Positions 10,201-16,821 of a stretch of 33,568 bases of DNA are shown here, piece after piece (the first letter of the stretch is position 1; every line of letters begins with the position of its first letter). Below the pieces are notes generated by a model. That model made no database searches. It saw only the letters and a list, made by a program, of their open reading frames with translations, and was not told the origin of the DNA. The stretch is from Pseudomonadota bacterium (lineage in GTDB: Bacteria; Verrucomicrobiota; Verrucomicrobiia; Limisphaerales; SXTU01), in NCBI GenBank assembly GCA_009924135.1, contig RFSE01000045.1, positions 1-33,568 of the forward strand, read 5' to 3'. A program made the translations under genes and the position numbers.

Positions 10201-11457
10201 GGACAGCCCCTGATGGCCGTACTTGGAGTACCAGCCGGAGTTCACCGGAGACCGGTCGTTGGCGTAGATGACATGGCACGCGGTGCAGCCGGAGGAACGG
10301 TAATCGCCGGGATGGTTGTTGCTGCCCATGAAGTCGAGCAAGGGATCGTGCAGGCGGGTCTTCTGCAAGTTGAGATAGACCGGGTCAATGCGGTTCAAGG
10401 TGCCGAGTCCCCGTTCGCTCAGGCGGCGCGCGGGCTTGCCGGGTGGCTCAAAGGCGTTGGGGATGCCGAGTGAATTCTGTTTCTCGCCACCCCGCTCGAA
10501 GATGCGGAGGATATTGCTCGGCTGGCCGATGGCGAAGCGCGGCAACGGGTCGAGGTAGGGCAACACGCCGTAACGCTTCGTGTCCTCGGGCGTGACCGGC
10601 GTGGGGTTCACGAGGCGCAGCGCGGTGCCGTCGGCAGCGTAGGCCTGGCCGTAGTGCGGGTTTTTGGACGGGATCGCACCGTTGTTGTAGAGCGCCGCGC
10701 CCCAGAGCATCGCGCCGTGGCGCATCATCGAGTGTCCCACATTGCCGACTTCCTGCTTGTGGCAGGTACCGCAGGCCTTGTCCGCGACGCGCAGGTCACC
10801 GGGGTTTACGAACTGGATGAACTCGGCGGACTCCTGGTTCAGCAGGATGGAGGAGTTGTTGGGATTCGCCGAGCCGGGCCACCACTCGCCGTGACGCGGT
10901 GCGATGTGGGCCTTGCGCATGAGCAGGCCGGGCGTGGCGTTGCCGCCATGGCAATCGGTGCAACCGAGCACGACGTTTGACGACTTGTGCATCGTATGTT
11001 CGTCGGTGCCGATGTGGCATTCCAGGCAGCCACGGGATTTGAGCGCGGCGGCTTCGTGGGTCTGGTCAATGACGTTCGGGGCGGGAAGCTTGCGGGCCGT
11101 GTCGCGCGGAAGGTCGATGGGCACCGAGATGGCGGGGCCGAAGGCGGGGGAAGCTCCAAGGTCCAAGCTCCAAGCTCCAAAGAAGCTCCAAACACCAAGC
11201 ACCAACAGTGCGTGTGCGAACGACCCGCGCCATTCGAAGTGCGACCGCAAAGCACAGCTAAACGCGCCTTCTCCATTCCTCGTTTGAGGGGAGAAAGCGG
11301 CCGCAAACGCCGACGCGCGTAACCCCTCACCCCGGCCCTCGGCCCTCATCCGATGAAGGGAGAGGGAGAAGAAGCGCGCTGCCGCACTGGCCACGCTATT
11401 GGAGCTTGGCCATTGGAGCTTGGCTGGAGCTTGGAGCTTGGAGCTTGGAGCTTTCAT
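7270..11457 (-). CDS. Decaheme c-type cytochrome fused to an LVIVD-repeat propeller
   Basis: The product is up to 1395 residues. Ten CXXCH heme-attachment motifs (CLECH, CTDCH, CGTCH, CTACH, CMNCH, CADCH, CIDCH, CQVCH, CFGCH, CTDCH) lie between residues about 144 and 868. From about residue 960 to 1330 there are LVIVD-type repeats such as DDGFKVVDLTDPAKPR and AEGLAFIDISNPEQPR, predicting a beta-propeller. A hydrophobic segment at about residues 82-102 would serve as a signal peptide, so the hemes would be attached outside the cytoplasm. ATG at 11457 is 4 bases after the barrel gene's stop, but the first 80 or so residues are encoded largely by repeat DNA. ATG 11349 and TTG 11250 are in-frame alternatives, and TTG 11250 gives the most normal signal peptide. 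Its place after an outer-membrane barrel suggests a porin-cytochrome conduit (inference). Confidence 0.88.
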   Translation of the reverse strand: MKAPSSKLQAPAKLQWPSSNSVASAAARFFSLSLHRMRAEGRGEGLRASAFAAAFSPQTRNGEGAFSCALRSHFEWRGSFAHALLVLGVWSFFGAWSLDLGASPAFGPAISVPIDLPRDTARKLPAPNVIDQTHEAAALKSRGCLECHIGTDEHTMHKSSNVVLGCTDCHGGNATPGLLMRKAHIAPRHGEWWPGSANPNNSSILLNQESAEFIQFVNPGDLRVADKACGTCHKQEVGNVGHSMMRHGAMLWGAALYNNGAIPSKNPHYGQAYAADGTALRLVNPTPVTPEDTKRYGVLPYLDPLPRFAIGQPSNILRIFERGGEKQNSLGIPNAFEPPGKPARRLSERGLGTLNRIDPVYLNLQKTRLHDPLLDFMGSNNHPGDYRSSGCTACHVIYANDRSPVNSGWYSKYGHQGLSFSGDAAIRKDERGHPIKHEFTRSIPTSQCMNCHMHQGNLFVNPFLGYIWWDQESDGDLMYPHPANPLANDPHFLGNRKPEEFQKQRNPTEEQLTHAIAKNPEAAAARGLWGDLDFLEKVAELNPRMKQTQFADYHGHGWVFRAVFKKDKSGNLLTLDDEKIPHDDAHKFEKAVHLKDIHLAKGMHCADCHFLTDSHGDGNLYGEPRAATSVECIDCHGTVNARPTLVTTGNGGRFSNGGKGVNIASTSTPWGPRFVWEGKRLFQRSNLSPDVRWEIPQTLDTLDPTHPRYNAKSRYAKTLRRDGQTWGDVPAAAKCPQDLAHDNSNLSCQVCHSSWATSCFGCHLPMRANQRVPLNKFEGMTTRNFTGYNPQVVRDDVFQLGVDATYKGNRLAVLRSSSAVIVGSQNSNREWVYSQQQTVSAEGYSGQAYNPHFPHTTSGAGTTKGCTDCHLAADNRNNAWMTSLLGFGTGTVNFFGRYAWVGAGKDGLYGVAWTEQEEPQAAIGSHLHRLAYPDNFKRHVEQNKSVLPEKQNGNDLVHYHHAKEILDLTLRGEYLYTANGADGFEVFDVANIDQKGFSERIVSSPVSPLGQRTYVRTKYATSVTLPSTLGVDPTRQRQPANEEQPISLIYAWAFITDREEGLVMTTVATLVDGNPNNNFLDKDLKTIRFNPDGKLAGAMHSYMAGTNLLVVAQNGLFVLGLHNDKLEAPKLVAELSNGEFKNPRAVSVQFRYAYVTDDDGFKVVDLTDPAKPRLIPGATVPLKHAQRFYHARTYAYVANGAEGLAFIDISNPEQPRLERMFNANGQLNDTRAVQIGSVNASMFALVADGRNGLRVLQMISPENVPTHMGFSPVPNPKLIATYPTHGPAVAVSRGLDRDRVVDETGNQTVVFGRRGSRPFTMDEMEKFFRHFAGPTPSDLKSKRTGPLYKVEEVTAKHGELLTASGVKLKPANDFKAEPEPQPARPSNDRLVRRGQ
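11152..11204 (-). repeat. Heptanucleotide tandem repeat encoding a signal-peptide core
   Basis: Units of AGCTCCA with variants AGGTCCA, AACACCA and AGCACCA run in tandem, broken once by a few bases. Read on the minus strand they encode the hydrophobic LGVWSFFGAWSLDLGA stretch of the decaheme cytochrome. The unit is the reverse complement of the one at 11399-11451. Confidence 0.8.
11399..11451 (+). repeat. Heptanucleotide tandem repeat (TTGGAGC) at the barrel-cytochrome junction
   Basis: TTGGAGC units occur here, three of them perfect and consecutive at 11431-11451, with variants TTGGCCA and a 6-base unit upstream. They are inverted relative to the units at 11152-11204, about 200 bases away. 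The two tracts could pair in DNA or RNA. They cover the first codons downstream of ATG 11457 of the decaheme gene. Confidence 0.8.
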
Positions 11458-11461
11458 GTGC

Positions 11462-13819
11462 TCAATAAGTCAGAGTCAACGCAATCAAACCGCTGTAGAG
11501 AAAGTCATCCACCTTCCCGGCGCGCGAGGAGTCTTCGAGGCCGGTGACTGGATCAGTATTGCGACGGTAAATGTCCTTGTAGCCCCGCCCCGGCAGCAGG
11601 ACGCCCCAACCGGCCGAGAGTATCACGTTGTCGGTCAGGAAAGGGCGATACTGGATGCCCAAGCTCAGGTCGAGGCCCAGCTCGCGGTCAATCTTGTCCG
11701 TCAGCAGCGCCGTGCGCAGCGGGTCCGTCTCGGCGAAGCGGATGTAGTTCACGTTCATGAACGCCTTGAGCTTGGGCGTCAGGTCCATGTCGGTGCCGAT
11801 GCCCCATAGGTAAAGGCCGGGGTTCACGAAGTTCGCCTGCCCCTGCGCTTTGCTCGTGCGCAAGTCCGGCACGAGGCTGCCGCCCTGCTTCAACCCCACT
11901 GCGGAGCCGCCGAGGTTGAACCCCTGCCGCATGTAGTAGCTGAACGGTCCGCCGACGAAGTTCGGATTGTCGAGAATCGTGTCAAAGCCCGTGGCTTTGC
12001 CGTCATCCGCCTTGTGATCACCGCTCGCGTAAACGAACGACGCCTTGTAGCGCACCCAGTCACGGTCGTAGCTGAGTTCCAGCGCGGCGAACTGAGCATC
12101 GATGGTCACCGGCCGCCCAGCGAGACCATTGAAGTCGTCGCGCCCCAGCGCCTGATAAAACTGGTGCGAAACATTCCAGCGCCCGATGTGACCATCGCCG
12201 CCCCAGCCCAGATAGTAAGCCCGCACGTCGTGTGGTCGCACCGTGCCGAGCGGGGCGGGGCGCACGATGTCGCCGTTGCGGTCGTAGTGGGTGTCAGCGT
12301 CATCGAGGTTGGCGTGGAAGCTCCAGGTCGTGGTGTACCCTTTGAAGTAGGTGTCCTGCACAAACGCGTTCGCGATGACCACCCGCTGGTTGCGCTGGTC
12401 AAAGGTGTTCAAGCCCGAGTTGGTGTCCTTCTCGCGCATGTCGAACACGACGGCGTTGTATTGGACCCGGTTGTTCGCGTAGTTGCCGAAGAACCGGCCG
12501 CCGAGGTTGGTGTCGTTGAACAGAAACCCGCGGAAGTCGGAGTTAAAGCTCTGGTTGCCACCCTTCATCGCGATGAAGTCGTAGTTGTCCGAAAGGTCGC
12601 GCAGATGCAGCTCAATGAACGCCTCCTGCAAGGCCCAGTAGTCCGTGGTGCGGACGGTGGCGCGCGAGCCGCGCAGGCTGTCGGCCGGTGTCAACTGGCC
12701 GGCGAGCAGCGTGTTGATGTCGGCCGGGTTGGTGACGAAGGCATTGCTGGGATTGGGCAGGTTGTTGCCCGGTCCCCCGCCGAGGACACCGCGGGGATCG
12801 GGCGAAACGCCGCCGGTCTCCTGCACGTGCAGGCTGGTGATATTGAAAACCGGGGTGAGCTTGATGGCCCACTCAACGGGCTTGAAAACCGTTTCACCAC
12901 GGAACAACTCCACGGAGAACGCCAGGTTGTTCTGCACGACCATCGCTTCGCTGCGGCCAAAGAACTCATACTGGCCCGGGGTCGCGGAGCTTGCGCCGCT
13001 GGGCGTGGGCACCGACTTGGCATTGAAGTCGGTCGAATTCTCGACGGTGAGGTTGAGAAAGATGTCCTGCCCGAGGACCGGCAGATCGCCCTTGAGCACG
13101 CTCTGGTAGTACGGATGCCACAGGCGCGGCTCGTGGTAGTAAAAGGGATCTTCAGCGCTGCCGTTGACGTAACGCTTCCACGGCAGGAAACCAACCCGCC
13201 AGCGGTCATTGGCCGATTCAGTGTTGGGAGGCAGTGCGACGCCCGAGTCGCGCACGATGCCGCCGCTCTCGAAGTGCGGGTGGAACGGCAGATTCCGGCG
13301 GGAGTTTTCGCGGGGCAGTTCGAGCGCACGGGGAAGTCTGTCGAGGCCGTACTTCGGTTTGGATTCTGCGGTCTGCGGCTCCACCGAGAGAGTGCGAATC
13401 GGCGTGCGCGGCAGCGCATAGGGGATCGGCTGGGCGCCGAATCCACTCGGGAGTTGTGGCGGCACAGTTTCCGGCGCGGCCGGCGGCGAGCCGCTGCTCA
13501 ACGTAACGCGTGGAACGAGGGTTTCCTCCAACGGTGGAAAGAGCAGTGAAGCTGGGAAGGGAAGAAAGCGCTTATCCGGCTCCGGACTGAAAACGCTGGG
13601 TGCGGCTGGCGGTGGCCCGCTGGTGATTTCTTGCAGCGGCTTGAGCCGGTCGCGTTCGCGCATCGCCTCTTCAAGGGGCGAGAGTTTCGCGGGGTTGCCA
13701 GGTTGCTCCGCCACCCCGTCAACAGCGACCCAGGCAAGTCCCGCCAGCACGCCAGGCGCGGCGGTGCGCAGGCAGTTGCGCAACTGCGTGGTCGGCCAAG
13801 ATGGAGTGGACACCGGCAT
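11462..13819 (-). CDS. Outer-membrane beta-barrel protein, porin-like
   Basis: The product is about 785 residues from ATG 13819; an in-frame ATG at 13894 would add 25 residues that do not look like a signal peptide. From 13819 the N-terminus has a short polar region and a hydrophobic core (GVLAGLAWVAV) fitting export. A Pro-rich segment of roughly 150 residues follows. The rest shows alternating polar and aromatic residues typical of barrel strands, and the protein ends in LTLTY, a terminal aromatic as in outer-membrane barrels. I see no CXXCH motif. The closely following decaheme gene (4-base gap) suggests the barrel houses or docks the cytochrome, as in porin-cytochrome complexes. I see no clear similarity to MtrB, so a general porin remains possible. 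Confidence 0.8.
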   Translation of the reverse strand: MPVSTPSWPTTQLRNCLRTAAPGVLAGLAWVAVDGVAEQPGNPAKLSPLEEAMRERDRLKPLQEITSGPPPAAPSVFSPEPDKRFLPFPASLLFPPLEETLVPRVTLSSGSPPAAPETVPPQLPSGFGAQPIPYALPRTPIRTLSVEPQTAESKPKYGLDRLPRALELPRENSRRNLPFHPHFESGGIVRDSGVALPPNTESANDRWRVGFLPWKRYVNGSAEDPFYYHEPRLWHPYYQSVLKGDLPVLGQDIFLNLTVENSTDFNAKSVPTPSGASSATPGQYEFFGRSEAMVVQNNLAFSVELFRGETVFKPVEWAIKLTPVFNITSLHVQETGGVSPDPRGVLGGGPGNNLPNPSNAFVTNPADINTLLAGQLTPADSLRGSRATVRTTDYWALQEAFIELHLRDLSDNYDFIAMKGGNQSFNSDFRGFLFNDTNLGGRFFGNYANNRVQYNAVVFDMREKDTNSGLNTFDQRNQRVVIANAFVQDTYFKGYTTTWSFHANLDDADTHYDRNGDIVRPAPLGTVRPHDVRAYYLGWGGDGHIGRWNVSHQFYQALGRDDFNGLAGRPVTIDAQFAALELSYDRDWVRYKASFVYASGDHKADDGKATGFDTILDNPNFVGGPFSYYMRQGFNLGGSAVGLKQGGSLVPDLRTSKAQGQANFVNPGLYLWGIGTDMDLTPKLKAFMNVNYIRFAETDPLRTALLTDKIDRELGLDLSLGIQYRPFLTDNVILSAGWGVLLPGRGYKDIYRRNTDPVTGLEDSSRAGKVDDFLYSGLIALTLTY

Positions 13820-13937
13820 CTGCCACCCATCAAACGCGAGACGGCAAATCGAACGCAAGCTTCCGCATGTAAAGCAAACGTAAGCGCACACCAATTTGCT
13901 TGCTCCCTTACGGGGGATTTCTCACAACTGGCCGCGC

Positions 13938-15521
13938 TTGAAGTTTGTCGCGCTCATCCTCGGGGTTCTCCTGTCATCGCTGACAGCACGCGCACAACTG
14001 GCCTTGGCGGATGTGACCGCCGTGCTGGCCCAGGCCGTCTCGCGGGCGGCGGTGGTTTCACCGGCCGGGGTCGTGGCCGTGGTGGACCGCGAAGGCTTTG
14101 TGCTCGGCGTATGGAGCGTGAACGGCCTCGCCCCGTCGTCCGACAACCTTGCCAACGCCATCGCCAAGGCCGGCACGGCAGCTTTTCTCAGCAGCAGTCA
14201 GCACGCGTTCACCTCCCGCACGGCGGCGATGATCGTGCAGCAAAACTTTCCGCCGGGGGTGAACAACAAGCCGCCCGGCCCGCTGGTCGGGGTGAACTTT
14301 TCCCAGCTCTCATTTTCCGACATCAACCGGTACAAGCTGCCGGCCGAGGCAGGTTTGCTCGCACTCACCGCAACGCCCGCCGCTCCCCTCACTCGAATCG
14401 CCACTCCGCTCACCGGCGGACTCGCGGGCACGGCCGGCGGCGTGCCGCTGTACAAAGGCGGGGTCTTGGTCGGAGGCGTCGGGGCGGCCGGGGACGGGGA
14501 CGACAGCCCGCTCAACATCACCCCGGCGACGGTCATCAGCGCCAAAGTGGACGAGGACGTGGCGCTGGCGGGACAAGCAGGCTACGAACCTTCGTCGCGA
14601 ATCCTCGCGCCCAAGGTGTTTATCGACGGCATTTCCCTGCCCTACGTGGCGAGCGTTATTTCGTCCGGGACGGTGACACCGCTGGGGGGCATCGGCGCGG
14701 CGGTGGCGGGTTACGCGCCGACCGCGAGTCCGATAGTTCCCCTGCCCTACGTGACCGCGACGATGGGCGGAGTGACCGGCCAGATCCGCCAGCCGATCAG
14801 TGCTGACCCAAGCGGAGTGCTGTTGGCTGGGGGCACGGCGCGGCTCACGGCGGCGGAAGTTACGGCCATCCTTGCTGCCGGGGCGAACCGCGCCCGCACC
14901 ACCCGTGCGGGCATCCGGCTGCCCCGTGGTTCGCAGATGCAATGCTTCATCACGGTGGTCAACAATCCGAATCTCGCAGGCACGGCTCCCGTGGTGCTGG
15001 GCACGTTTTGCACTTCGCCGGACGCGACCCGCTTCAGTTGGGATGTGGCGGTGCAGAAGGCCCGCACGGCGGTGTTCTTCAGCAGTGACACGCGGGCGTT
15101 CACGTCGCGCACGGTGGGCTTCATGGCACAGGGCACGTACCCGCCGGGCATCAGTGGCACCACGCCGGGCATCTTTCTGGGTTTGCAGGAACGGTTCTCC
15201 ATTGTCACGCCCGGCGGTTCGATCGCGGCGGTGAACACCCTCAACGGGGCGGCCTTCACCACTTCCACCACGGTGAATCCGAACCTGCCGAACGGCATGA
15301 CCATCTTCGCGGGCTGCATGCCGCTCTACCGGGGCGGCGTGCTCATCGGTGCCGTGGGCGTCAGCGGCGACGGCATTGATCAGGACGATCTCGTCGCGGC
15401 TTCAGCGGCAGCAGCCCTGGGCGGGGTTTTCCTGCCCCCTGAACCGGTGCGCGCTGACCGTTCGCTGCATCGCGGCGCGCGGTTGCCGCTGGTGAAATTT
15501 CCCCGCAACCCGGCTTTGTAA
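13938..15521 (+). CDS. Exported tandem GlcG/HbpS-like (DUF336) protein
   Basis: Two copies of a GlcG/HbpS-type domain are visible. The first (residues about 20-240) has SPAGVVAVVDREGFVLGVW, AFTSRTAAMI and GGVPLYKGGVLVGGVG followed by GDGDD. The second (about 295-510) has AFTSRTVGFM and MPLYRGGVLIGAVGVSGDG. Members of this family bind heme or related cofactors or act as sensors; which applies here cannot be read. The frame has no ATG near its 5' end. TTG at 13938 gives MKFVALILGVLLSSLTARAQ, a textbook signal peptide; TTG at 13896 would add 14 residues. The gene is divergent from the barrel operon and convergent with the tetraheme gene (stops 10 bases apart). Location among heme proteins favours a heme-related periplasmic role (inference). 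Confidence 0.78.
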   Translation: MKFVALILGVLLSSLTARAQLALADVTAVLAQAVSRAAVVSPAGVVAVVDREGFVLGVWSVNGLAPSSDNLANAIAKAGTAAFLSSSQHAFTSRTAAMIVQQNFPPGVNNKPPGPLVGVNFSQLSFSDINRYKLPAEAGLLALTATPAAPLTRIATPLTGGLAGTAGGVPLYKGGVLVGGVGAAGDGDDSPLNITPATVISAKVDEDVALAGQAGYEPSSRILAPKVFIDGISLPYVASVISSGTVTPLGGIGAAVAGYAPTASPIVPLPYVTATMGGVTGQIRQPISADPSGVLLAGGTARLTAAEVTAILAAGANRARTTRAGIRLPRGSQMQCFITVVNNPNLAGTAPVVLGTFCTSPDATRFSWDVAVQKARTAVFFSSDTRAFTSRTVGFMAQGTYPPGISGTTPGIFLGLQERFSIVTPGGSIAAVNTLNGAAFTTSTTVNPNLPNGMTIFAGCMPLYRGGVLIGAVGVSGDGIDQDDLVAASAAAALGGVFLPPEPVRADRSLHRGARLPLVKFPRNPAL

Positions 15522-15530
15522 GCGCGCGAG

Positions 15531-16667
15531 CTAAAGCTTCTTCGCCAGGCTTTCGAGCGCGCGTGCAAACTCAGCCGGCTTGAAATCCGGTCGGGACTGG
15601 GCGAGGGAAAAAAGCCCCTTCAGGTCGGGCTCCAGCTTCGCGAGTGAAGTCGCATCTAGCGGAGCGGTGAGCCGGTCCAGGGCCAGTACCAGCCGTTCGG
15701 CACGCCGGGCCTGCAAGGACGGCGAAATCTTTGGGTCGGAAAATTCCTTGTGAGTGCCCGCAACGCGCTGCAGGGCCTGACGGGTTAGCGCCGCGCTCCA
15801 TTCCAATTCCGTCACCCGTTGCGCCAGTTGATCGGCCACCGGATGGCTTTGCGCGGGACTGGCAGCCGCCTTGAGGGCCGGCAGCCCGGCGTCCAGGCCG
15901 TCAAGCTGTTGCAGCAACCAGAGCGTCGCGGACCAGGGACCGGTAAGATTCTCGCCGGGGTTCTTTTGACTCGAGAGCTGGGCGCTCATTTCCCGAAGCG
16001 CGACCGCCTGCCCCACGAACCAGGCCTTCGGACCGTGCCAATCGCCCTTCTCACGCCAGTGCTTTGGTTCAGCAACCGCCTGACCGTCGAGCTCGAACAG
16101 CAGTTCCGGGTGGCCAGCAGCCAGCAACTCCGGGGCGACGGTCTGGTGACAGGCGACGCAACTGTTTGCCCGGACATAAAGGTGGCCGAGATCGCGAAGA
16201 CCGGCTTGCAGGCGGTCACGATGACTGAAATCAGGGCGGGTGTGGGAGCGCAGCCACGGCTCGGCGGGACCGTGACAACTTTCACAGGAGACCCCCTCAC
16301 TGGGTTTGGTGGGCTCACGGGTGAAAGCAGTTTTTGGGACTTCGGCGAAAGGTGCGTGGCAACTGGTGCAACGGCCGTTGGTCGTGGCATCGGAGATTTT
16401 GAGCGCGGCAGCGATCTGGGCGGAGCGCCCGTTGACCAGTGTGTTGTAGGTCCGCGAGTGGATGTCCAGCTTCTGCCAGGTGGTTGTCTGGCTGCGAAGT
16501 TCGCCCGCCCCGCCGTGGCAGAGGGAAGTGGCGCAACTGGGTGAGCCGGTGAAGCGCACCAGGCCGTCGGCGGCAGCGGCCCGTGCGGGCACCCAAATGA
16601 CCACGAGCATAAGACGCACAACGCGCAGGAACAGGCGGGACTGGCTCAAGGCGGTGTGGCTCATCAA
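15531..16667 (-). CDS. Exported tetraheme cytochrome, cytochrome c554-like
   Basis: The 378-residue product begins with a signal peptide (VVRLMLVVIWVPARAAA, cleavage after about residue 33). Three standard heme motifs (CTSCH, CESCH, CVACH) lie in residues about 100-180. A fourth, CATSLCH near residue 45, has four residues between the cysteines (CX4CH). A CX4CH first site followed by GG recalls cytochrome c554-related proteins of Planctomycetota-type genomes. The C-terminal half (about 200-378) is helical, without heme motifs, with several Leu-rich stretches. It is probably a periplasmic electron carrier. The gene is divergent from the four-gene redox operon, so the two may share control sequences. 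Confidence 0.85.
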   Translation of the reverse strand: MMSHTALSQSRLFLRVVRLMLVVIWVPARAAAADGLVRFTGSPSCATSLCHGGAGELRSQTTTWQKLDIHSRTYNTLVNGRSAQIAAALKISDATTNGRCTSCHAPFAEVPKTAFTREPTKPSEGVSCESCHGPAEPWLRSHTRPDFSHRDRLQAGLRDLGHLYVRANSCVACHQTVAPELLAAGHPELLFELDGQAVAEPKHWREKGDWHGPKAWFVGQAVALREMSAQLSSQKNPGENLTGPWSATLWLLQQLDGLDAGLPALKAAASPAQSHPVADQLAQRVTELEWSAALTRQALQRVAGTHKEFSDPKISPSLQARRAERLVLALDRLTAPLDATSLAKLEPDLKGLFSLAQSRPDFKPAEFARALESLAKKL

Positions 16668-16716
16668 TCAGGACAGGAGCTTCAGGTTCGCGTGGAAATG
16701 AAAGCAAGCGTGGATT

Positions 16717-16733
16717 TGTAAAACGCCTTTACA
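16717..16733. promoter_or_regulatory. Perfect 6-bp dyad in the divergent cytochrome/reductase intergenic region
   Basis: TGTAAA and TTTACA flank a 5-base spacer between the divergent starts at 16667 and 16822. A symmetric site in this place is a plausible operator for a dimeric regulator of both transcription units. A single TGTAAA also occurs at 13868-13873 between the other divergent pair of the island. I cannot name the regulator. Confidence 0.4.
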
Positions 16734-16821
16734 TGAAATCGCTTGGCATCCGACTGCCACCCGAAGAATGCTGGCGCATGCCGGAAAGGCTCGACAGTCT
16801 CCGGCTAGGGCAACCTCGGTC

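Noticed and set aside
11152..11451. Possible CRISPR array
   Set aside because: The repeats are 7 bases long with no spacers and no cas genes are present; they are tandem heptamers.
12014..13549. Long plus-strand open frame opposite the barrel gene
   Set aside because: Antisense shadow of a high-GC gene, without motifs; the barrel reading on the minus strand explains the region.
7270..13819. Assignment as an MtrCAB-type metal-reducing complex
   Set aside because: Only the general barrel-plus-decaheme plan matches; I see no MtrB-like features in the barrel and no separate MtrA-like gene, so the named assignment is not supported.
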